A stretch of 64,000 nucleotides of DNA. It comes from Welwitschia mirabilis (lineage: Eukaryota; Gnetophyta; Gnetopsida; Welwitschiales). The notes under the pieces are model-generated. The model had not been told where the DNA came from. It was given only the letters and a program-made list of their open reading frames with translations, and searched no databases. Position 1 is the first letter of the stretch. Every line of letters begins with the position of its first letter. A program made the position numbers and the translations under genes. Shown piece by piece: positions 56,771 to 64,000 of the stretch. The stretch lies in the NCBI GenBank assembly GCA_051453625.1, contig JBOZIK010000001.1, forward strand, positions 174,577,928-174,641,927, in the 5' to 3' direction.

Positions 56771-57239
56771 ACCCAAACAAAGTTAAAAAAGATTGTAAGA
56801 TGGTGATAAGAAGTGTAAATGAAACAACACCTCCCATCCATAAGGCTTTCACATCATAAAGTAATAAAAATAATAAAGAAAAGGATATAAAAATTTTAGA
56901 AAATCATTCTTTTTCTGCTCCATTAGGTAATAAAAATAAAAATTCTTCTCATAAAAAATCTATAACCCCTTGGCTTGATAGATTGAACACAAATCCTATG
57001 TTTGATGATTATTTAAAAGCCTTAATGTAACATATGAGTATCAATTTACCATTTTGGAAACTTTTTCAAGAGAATAGTAAGTATTCTAAGTTATGAAAAG
57101 ACCTAATTAGAAGGAAATAAAAATAAAACATTCCTAGTAAAGTCTTTCTAGCTTAATCCATTAGTAATTTCGTTTTATAAAAATGTCCAAAGTTTAAAGA
57201 TCTGAGGGTAGCAACTATTAGTATCACTTTAGAGGAAAA

Positions 57240-57520
57240 TAGAAGGATTAGAAAGCCTTAATTCATATTGAAGCTAGTGTCAACATTATACCCTTACACA
57301 TTCATCAAAGACTTAGGTTGAAACATATAATAGAGCCCATAAGGATTGTTTTAGAATTGGCTGATAATTTTATTAATAAATTAAAGTGTAATTATGGATT
57401 TTTTCATTCAGATTAAAAAATATTTCTAACCTATTGATGTTATTATAATAGAAGTCGAACATAAAAGTAATTATCCTTTACTTCTAATAGAGTTTTTTCC
57501 ATTATATTATAGATATAACA
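57240..57520 (+). pseudogene. Protease region of E
   Basis: VNIIPLHIHQRLRL (about 57270-57312) fits the family ASVNLMPLSVFKKLGL just after the active-site Asp. RIVLELADNFINKLK (about 57342-57386) matches T-TLQLADRSI--P. DVIIIEVEHKSNYPLLLIEF (about 57436-57495) matches the second retropepsin half ending in LLGRPFL. The active-site Asp-Thr/Ser-Gly itself is not readable. Confidence 0.7.
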
Positions 57521-58239
57521 ACAGGTTTGATGGGATGTTATTTAGAAAATAAGAAGTTTTTAATAAGAGTATTTGATGCAGTTAAAAAAGATTTAGAAAA
57601 CAATTTGAGGGTAGAATAAGAAATAAAGTCAACTTTATTTTTACAGCACCATCCATTTAAAGAGATATGCTTAATGCTTCATGAACCAATTTTATTTGAT
57701 AATCAACTAGAAGTAGACAACTTAAATATTTTTAATGGAGGTCAACTTAATTTTAACCATCTAGAAATTGACTATTTTAATTTGAAGAGTAGAGAGACTA
57801 AGTCTATCTACTATGCAAAAGCCTAAGATCTAATCAGAACTAAGATTTCATACTTTAAGAATGGTCATCCATTACTGATGTCTAGATGATAGTATGAGAT
57901 GATAGTAGATTTTCTAAAAATTTAATAAAAAATAAAAATTTAAATTTAAATCTAAATATAAGACCTTTTCCTAGTAGACTAAAATATATTTTTCTGAATA
58001 ATGATCTGAACAAACCTTTAATAATTAATGAAAATCTTTTTTCTTAATAAGAATCAAGTGTAATATTTCTTTTGTAATCTAAGGTAAATGTGTTCGCTTG
58101 GTTCCATAATGATTTAATAGTCATTCCTACCTCAATTATCCAACATAAAATCTACCTTGAGGATAATACAAAACCTAGGCAACCCTAACATAGACTTAAT
58201 CTATCCCTTAGTTGTTAAAGATTAATGAATGCTAGAATC
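57521..58239 (+). pseudogene. Protease-RT connection of E
   Basis: Open plus-strand stretches such as LFLQHHPFKEICLMLHEPIL, then LEVDNLNIFNGGQLNF (about 57640-57760), show protein character but no motif. In gypsy pol this stretch joins protease to RT. Confidence 0.45.
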
Positions 58240-59000
58240 ATTTATGCTATAGCTGATAGTGAGTGGGTTAGCTCTTTAATAGTAGTTCCTAAGAAATGAA
58301 GGATGTGTATAGATTTTAGAAAAGTAAATAAAGTAACTAAAAAATATTACTATCCTTTGTCTTTCCTTGATTAGATACTTGATAGGATTCAGGGATATGC
58401 ATTTCATTATTTTCTTGATGGATATAGTAGTTATAACTAGGTTTGTATGACTAGTGAGAACTAAGCAAAAGCTACTTTTACTTCACCTTTTGGTACTTTC
58501 ACATTTAGACACATGCCTTTTAAACTTTATAATGCTTCTGCTACTTTTCAATGTGCTATAATGGGTATTTTTCCTAATATGTTAGTGGTATTGATATAAA
58601 TTTTTATGTATCTATTTATGCTGAAACTTTTGAACAAATCTTAGAACTATCAGAGAAAGTCTTTAATGAATGCATTTCTAGTGGCTTACATTTCAGTTAG
58701 AAAAGGATTTTATTCTTAGTTGAAAGTGAAATTGTTTTAAGTCATCATATTTTAAAAAAGGGGGATTAGAATGGACTCTAAAAAATTAAAAATTTGGTAT
58801 TATTTAAAACTTAAATCCCCTTACAAATGTAAAATAAGTTAGATATTTTTTTAGTTTTTATGATTTTTACCATTAATTTATTCATGATTATGAAAATATT
58901 TGTAAACTCCTTCACTTATTTCTAGAGAAAGAAGCTAAATTTAAATGAAATAAATCTTGTTAGTTTGCTTTTGATAGGATTAAATGTAAACTTCTTATGC
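58240..59000 (+). pseudogene. Reverse transcriptase of E
   Basis: Blocks: VVPKKXRMCIDFRKVNKVTK (about 58285-58343; the Trp codon of KWRMCIDFRK is now TGA), YYPLSFLDQILDRIQGYAFH then YFLDGYSSYN (about 58350-58435), AKATFTSPFGTFTFRHMPFK (about 58467-58525), YNASATFQCAIMGIFPNML, and IFMYLFM, where the catalytic FMDD lies (Asp residues lost). The order and spacing are those of Ty3/gypsy RT. Confidence 0.85.
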
Positions 59001-59009
59001 TCCTATTGT

Positions 59010-59420
59010 AATAGGATATGACTGGGAAAAAGACTTTGAATTAATTTGTGATGTGAGTAATTTTGCCATGGGTGGGGTACTTTATCAAAAATATCAAAAT
59101 GATTTTAAAGTTATATCTTACCATAGCAAATTTTTGTTTAGAACTCAAATGAATTACACTACAAAAGAGAAGGAAATGTTAGCCATCATCTTCTGCATTG
59201 ATATACTTAGGCATTATCTTTTAGGCTTTCATACAAGTGTTTATATTAACCATGCTACTATTTGTTACATCATGAATAAGAAAGATAAAAAAGAAAAGCA
59301 TAATTGTATTGCTGACCATTGATAAAGAAGAGAAGAATAATTGTATTGCTAATCATTTGTCTCATCTTTTTTCTCCTCCTAAAGATTCTATTATTGATGA
59401 TTCTTTTTCGGATAAATAAT
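59010..59420 (+). pseudogene. RNase H of E
   Basis: The open frame 59053-59322 reads MSNFAMGGVLYQKYQNDFKV, HSKFLFRTQMNYTTKEKEML, then AIIFCIDILRHYLLGFHTSV and IMNKKDKKEK. It matches the family D-S--A-GAVL-Q, YASR-L--AQ-NYTTTEKELLA, V-A-D--R-YLLG---V-TDH. The two catalytic residues EK(E) and the DH (here NH) are partly changed. Near 59300 a 37-base tandem duplication repeats NCIADH / NCIANHLSHL, the final VADHLSRL motif. Confidence 0.85.
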
Positions 59421-59599
59421 TTTGTGCTATATCTTCAACTCATCCTCCTCCTTGATATGCATATCTTGTTAACTACCTTATTACCATGAAAACACCACAA
59501 CATTAAACTTATAATCTATACAAATATTTTCTTCATAGAATAGGTAACTATGAGTGGATAAAGCCACATTTGTATCATAGGTGTAAAGATTAAATTATG

Positions 59600-60680
59600 T
59601 GAAAATGTGTGTTTAATTGAGAAAAATTTAAAATGCTTTATATTTGTCATGATACTATTTGTGGATGTCATCTTAATGAATAGAAAATAGCTATGAAAAT
59701 TCTTCATTCTAGTTTTTATTAGCCTCCTATTTTTTAGGATTCTTTTGATTTTACTAGAAGGTGTAATTATTGTTAGCATTATAGTCTTTTTATTCATGCT
59801 CATGAGATACTCCTTAGACCTATTCTTAAATTTTAGCCTTTTGATTGTTGGGATATTGATTTTATAGGTCCTATACACCCACCTTCTCATGATAAACAGT
59901 ACATTTTAGTGGCTATAAATTATGTGACTAAATGGGTTAAAGCTATTCCTACTTTTTTGAATGATGTCTGAACTATTTGTTATTTTCTTAGAACTCATAT
60001 TTTTTAGAAATTTAATTTATCTAGGATTATCATTAGTGATCAAGAAACTCATTTTATCAATCAAACGTTTAGGAAACTTCTTTTGTCCATTAGAATAGAG
60101 CATAAAGTAGATTATGCTTATCATCCTCAAACTAATGGATAGGCTAAAAATGCCAATAAAGAAATAAAAAAAATGTTATATAGACTTGTCTTTGTTAATA
60201 CGAAATATTAAGCTTCTAAGCTTAATGATGTTCTTTGGGATTACCATACTACTTGGTGTACTTCTCTTGGTTTTTAACCTTATGAGCTTATGTACAGAAA
60301 GGTTTGTGTCTTACCTATTGGTATCTACTATTACTCTTATTATTCTTATCATCGACTTAATCTTGTGGAATTTTATGAAAAACTTAAACATAGATTAGCC
60401 TCATTAGATCACCTTTAATGAAAATTTAACTCATGTGATACATTGTCAATTAATCCATAAAGCCCAAGTTAAGTTCAAACATGATAAAAAGACACTTCAT
60501 AAAAAGTTTAAAATAGGTTAACATGGCTTTTTATACAATATTAGAGTACTTTTTTTTAATAACAAGTTGATCTCTAAATGATTAGTTCCTTATCTTATTA
60601 AAAAAATGCATTCTAATGGCTCTATTGAGATTTTATACTTAGAGACTAAGGCGATTCAAAAAGTTAATGGATAATAGTTA
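59600..60680 (+). pseudogene. Integrase of E
   Basis: Zinc-binding part: ICHDTICGCHLNE, then KIAMKILHSSFY-stop-PP and CNYCQHY-type (about 59640-59780; family CH---GGH------T--KIL-SGFYWP and C--CQ). Catalytic core: CWDIDFIGPIHPPSHDKQYI then NYVTKWVKAIPT (about 59845-59950), IIISDQETHFINQTFRKLL (about 60026-60082), and HPQTNG followed by ANKEIKKML (about 60123-60175). All three acidic residues (D, D, E) are present. The C-terminal portion LASLDHL and KFKHDKKTL-like (about 60390-60500) follows. The frame 60186-60398 contains mainly shadow sequence. Stops exist, so it is inactive. Confidence 0.9.
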
Positions 60681-61106
60681 AAATTATATGAAGGTTCTTT
60701 TAATGCAAATGAACATGCTAGAAGCAATTATTTTGAAGGTTCCTCTTAGTGAGAAGACTTTTGTCCTATCATTATCTGAGTCCTTTCCTAGATTATTCCT
60801 TTGGTGAATGTTACATTATCACTTGGTTATCTTTTTAACTTAACTTATGTTTACTTTATGAAGTTTTCCATGACTAGTATTCATACTTGAGCATTTTACA
60901 GTGGTAATATTAGATTCACTCAATCTTAAGACATTCTCATATTTATGTACTTCACTTTAAAGGAAGATGCCTTACTTCTTGTGCTACATTTTAATGGTGT
61001 ATGATCTTTGATTATTTGAAAGTGTTCTTTTTTGTCTTTTATCTCACTTATTTACCTTTGTCTTTTTGAGTATGTAATCACATGAGAATTTTTTAAAAAA
61101 AACAAA

Positions 61107-61147
61107 AGAAGAAGAAGAAGAAGAAGAAGAAGAAGAAGAAGAAGAAA
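61107..61147. repeat. (GAA)n microsatellite
   Basis: Thirteen or so GAA units, flanked by A-rich sequence in the E spacer. Confidence 0.95.
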
Positions 61148-61702
61148 TAATAACTATGATCTATTATACTTTGTACTTAAAAGGAAAATACATGCTCACC
61201 ATAGTTCGAGCACATTCATTCAGTTTCCATTGTCAGGTTTTAGCTTAGTTAGTCTATTTTCTTCAGCCATAGTTTTTCTTTTGTTTTAAGCTTTTATACT
61301 TCATCTCTATTTTTATGGGTTTCTTTCTTATTTCCTATTTTTACTGAGTTTTCTAATAAAATTTGATACTTTGATAATTATATTTAAGCCTAATTTTTTT
61401 TGGTTGATATCTTTTCTTTTGTAAAATTTTTTTGATATTCCATCATCCACCTGTCATCCAAATAACACTAGAAGGAAAATAGTCTAATTTTTCAGAGATT
61501 CGTCCTAGGGTTATCATTTGGACAATGTGATTAGACAACAATGTGATAAAATCATGGCCTAAATACTTTTTCCTCATTTTTCTTTGTTTTCTTGTCATTT
61601 CTTTAAGATACAATAATCTCTCTAGACCTTACTAGCATCCTAGATCTTGTCCTACTTGATTTCATATCCACATTTTAGAGATTTAATCAAATTTGTTAAA
61701 AT

Positions 61703-61704
<2 letters not shown>

Positions 61705-61768
<64 letters not shown>

Positions 61769-61868
61769 NNNNNNNNNNNNNNNNNNNNNNNNNNNNNNNN
61801 NNNNNNNNNNNNNNNNNNNNNNNNNNNNNNNNNNNNNNNNNNNNNNNNNNNNNNNNNNNNNNNNNNNN

Positions 61869-61937
<69 letters not shown>
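61705..61937. repeat. (TC)n microsatellite containing a 100-N gap
   Basis: Perfect TC repeats at 61705-61768 and 61869-61937 flank an N gap (61769-61868). The true length is unknown. The predicted Ser-Leu peptide across it is only a translation of the repeat. Confidence 0.95.
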
Positions 61938-61939
<2 letters not shown>

Positions 61940-62520
61940 GTTTTTAATTTTTCTTTTATTTTTTAGCCTTTTGATGCATAGTTTTCATGTATGTTTATTG
62001 GTTTCTTGGTTCTTCGATTTGAAACTTACAGATTTAATTTTTACTGTGTATTTTAAAAGTTATAATTAGTTGTGTATTTTATGAAGAAATTCAAACTTTT
62101 AATCTTTCACACTTATTTCCTCGCAAACCATTGGTTAAAATGTAATGATTCTTAGGTAAAATTAATTAGTTTAATGTTTTTTACGATTTTACTAGATTAG
62201 ATTTTTTATTTGAACACTTTAATTTTTTACTATACGTGGGGCTACTTTAAAATTACTTGTTTACTTTTCATGTATTTCACATTTTTCTTTTCACAATTAG
62301 GTAATATGGAATGTATCAACACTTTTAAAAGGGATAGGATGTATTCTCATAATTTTTCTTTTTTTAAATGATTTTGGGGTTATTATCATGCATCCATGTG
62401 ATCTATTTAACATATCTATCTATCCCCACATGATTTTTTTGTGTATTTTAGATTTATTAGGCCTTATACATGTATATCTAGATAGGATAAGGCTAAGGAT
62501 AAAGCTACAAAATAGGAGGT

Positions 62521-63730
62521 AGATCCTTTAGTGCTGTCAAAGATCAAGCATGCCAAGTTGGCACATCCTCCACCTTAACACGGATGATCATTGATAATAC
62601 ATATAGCTAGTATCCATTTCAAGAGATACTTTAGAGATTTTATGAGCCAGATATAGCTTGAGGTAGATCAGAGGCTAATGATTATCCAACTCAAATGGAT
62701 CACAAATGTGCATTGATCATACTATGTCTCAGATATGAGGGATTTCTATGACACTATGCATATATAGCGTTAACTAGATGATCATGGTCAGCTAGTTGTT
62801 ATGATTGTAAATTACATTCATGATCATGAGATTACTATCCTTCCATCCCACACTGCACTAGTCATAGATCTTAGTGGATTTGGGAATCTTCATATTCATT
62901 CAGCTAAAGGGACTTAAGAGCATCTTGTATTTGACACCACATTAGATATTCTAGCAGACTTGACAATGAATAGGTAGGGAGTTCTTGTCACATAGGTAAT
63001 CCTAGATATAAAGTGCTTTATAGATGGCTAATCTATAACATCATCCTATCATTTCATGATAGTCATGCTATGATTAGACATCTTTAGATACTGGTATCTT
63101 TTAGATAGGAAGAGAAGATGAACCTATCCACATTTATTTGGAGGAGAATCATGTCCATGATTGAGGCATAATAGCTATAGATTCTAGGTTATTCATGCCT
63201 CTTCTTAGCTCTTTTTAGATGATTTGGAATACTAAAACCCATGGGTAAGTAATGCCTATCTCATATCTAGACTTTCACTTATTAGTTGTGGGACATAGGC
63301 ATATAAGTACTAGGAGAGGCAAAGCAACCTTAGGTACAAAGACCTACAGTTAGTATTAATCTTGAGTAGATATGATCTTTTTGGTAGAGACCATCAAATG
63401 TTTTATGGACTAAGGTATCTAAACATTAGAATAGAGGATCCAGGCTCTAGATTAAAGAACTTAGACATTGAAGCAGAGAATCCTAATAGTTAAGAGAAGA
63501 GTCCAATACTCTATGGACCAGATTGTTAATGTGTGTCAGTGGATTGTTTCTATTTAGCAGTGTGATAGTAGATATATTAGAGGTTGTAAATGTATAAAGT
63601 ATTAAGATTATTAATTCCATTTCTACATCCTTAGACCTCCATTTCCCTATTAATATTGAGCATTCTCCCTCTTCTCCTCCTACACTTGAGCTAGCGGCCC
63701 AGATAGAATTCATTATGCAATGATAAGGGA
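62521..63730 (+). pseudogene. Possible extra 3' ORF of E
   Basis: The plus strand reads KDKATKXEVDPLVLSKIKHA, HFKRYFRDFMSQI, YVSDMRDFYDTMHI, LDDHGQLVVMIVNYIHDHEI then TILPSHTALVIDLSGFGNLH, and LVFDTTLDILADLTM over about 62500-62980. The pattern of a short (V/M)R-FY motif, then a strand block followed by V-V---I-----I, resembles plant LTR-element proteins of the class carried by D. Tat-type elements can carry an extra ORF after pol. Stops and frame changes are many. The frame at 63483-63713 (minus) is probably a shadow. Support is modest. Confidence 0.35.
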
Positions 63731-64000
63731 AGTGATTTTATCATATTTTGTATTTTTCTCTTTATGTATTTTTTTATTGAAACTCATTATTTACATACAC
63801 ATCATTTTTGATCTAGCATAGATATATTTTTATCTTATTTTCATGATTATCTTCATTTTTTACATGTTATGATGAAGATTGGTTTCATTTGGATAATCTT
63901 TTATTTATTAGTGTATAATTGAGTGGGGGACTTTTAATTATAAACTAATTATTTATTTGAAAATTTTCTATCACAACTTGCTATTTGTTAAAGACCATTT
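63731..64000 (+). other. End of window within E
   Basis: T-rich, no motif; no LTR start (TGTTATG-type) is found. Confidence 0.4.

Larger units (their letters stand above)
60681..62520 (+). other. 3' spacer of E
   Basis: About 60905-61095 aligns with A (15540-15690, reversed) and with B (about 23440-23600). The rest contains (GAA)n at 61107-61147, the (TC)n array with gap, and TCATCC motifs at about 61441-61466 and 61513-61530. No coding sequence is seen. Confidence 0.6.
53627..64000 (+). mobile_element. Tat/Athila-like element E (partial at window end)
   Basis: E has a 5' LTR (53627-54742), Asp-type primer site, gag, protease, RT, RNase H, integrase, a 3' spacer with microsatellites, and a possible extra ORF. 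No 3' LTR is recognised before 64000, so the element is longer than 10.3 kb. LTR, leader and post-integrase sequence are shared with A and B. E is therefore the candidate autonomous type of that family, though this copy is heavily decayed. It is inserted in LINE H; the expected left target duplication would be TTAGG (53622-53626). Confidence 0.8.

Noticed and set aside
59516-59890. 124-codon minus-strand frame
   Set aside because: Antisense to the integrase of E, whose zinc and DDE motifs read on the plus strand.
61647-61940. Open frame of alternating Ser-Leu across the TC repeat
   Set aside because: Pure translation of a dinucleotide repeat and of N; no gene.

Overview
The window is strongly A+T-rich, CpG-poor plant nuclear DNA made almost entirely of old, nested retrotransposons. 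The assignment to land plants rests on element types: Athila/Tat-like Ty3/gypsy elements with an Asp-type primer-binding site, Ty1/copia elements with an iMet-type site, and an L1-type LINE whose ORF1 has a DUF4283-like fold. A large, repeat-bloated genome is likely, but I cannot name the species. I see no intact host gene, tRNA, rRNA or CRISPR array. Most reading frames are broken by stops of the kind C-to-T and G-to-A decay produces (CAA to TAA, TGG to TAG). Domain calls come from reading translations by eye against remembered family patterns; no search was run.

Layout. 1-1.7 kb: unassigned, with a weak gag-like coiled coil. About 1.9-8.4 kb: a minus-strand L1-type LINE (ORF1 with DUF4283 and a zinc knuckle, then endonuclease, then reverse transcriptase). 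An LTR copy related to element C splits it, and a near-perfect 38-bp-arm palindrome lies in ORF1. 9.06-10.7 kb: a gypsy gag fragment (minus). 11.9-29.3 kb: a degraded copia-like host element F (+), interrupted by two related minus-strand LTR elements, A (13253-20333, target duplication TAGAC) and B (21117-27973). 29.5-31.1 kb: less A+T-rich, unassigned, apparently low-copy DNA. 32.57-33.9 kb: the reverse transcriptase/RNase H end of copia element G (+). 35.5-51.74 kb: Athila-like element C (+), with gag, protease, RT, RNase H and integrase all decayed. Its 3' LTR is split by copia element D (minus, 45528-51435, target duplication ATTAT). 51.75-53.63 kb: LINE fragment H (+) of a different clade. 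53627 to beyond 64000: Tat/Athila-like element E (+), with 5' LTR, gag-pol and a possible extra 3' ORF. Its 3' LTR is not recognised inside the window.

How the parts relate. A, B and E share LTR sequence, primer-binding site, leader, a recurrent palindromic TCATCC/GATGA motif, and a segment that follows integrase in E. A and B carry no recognisable pol. Instead both encode the same unrecognised protein (ORFx, about 460 codons). They look like non-autonomous relatives of an E-like autonomous element. This trio is the most interesting content here. Secondary points are an array of W-box cores in the D LTR, a separately promoted extra ORF in D, and three N gaps, one of which looks like an assembly artefact.
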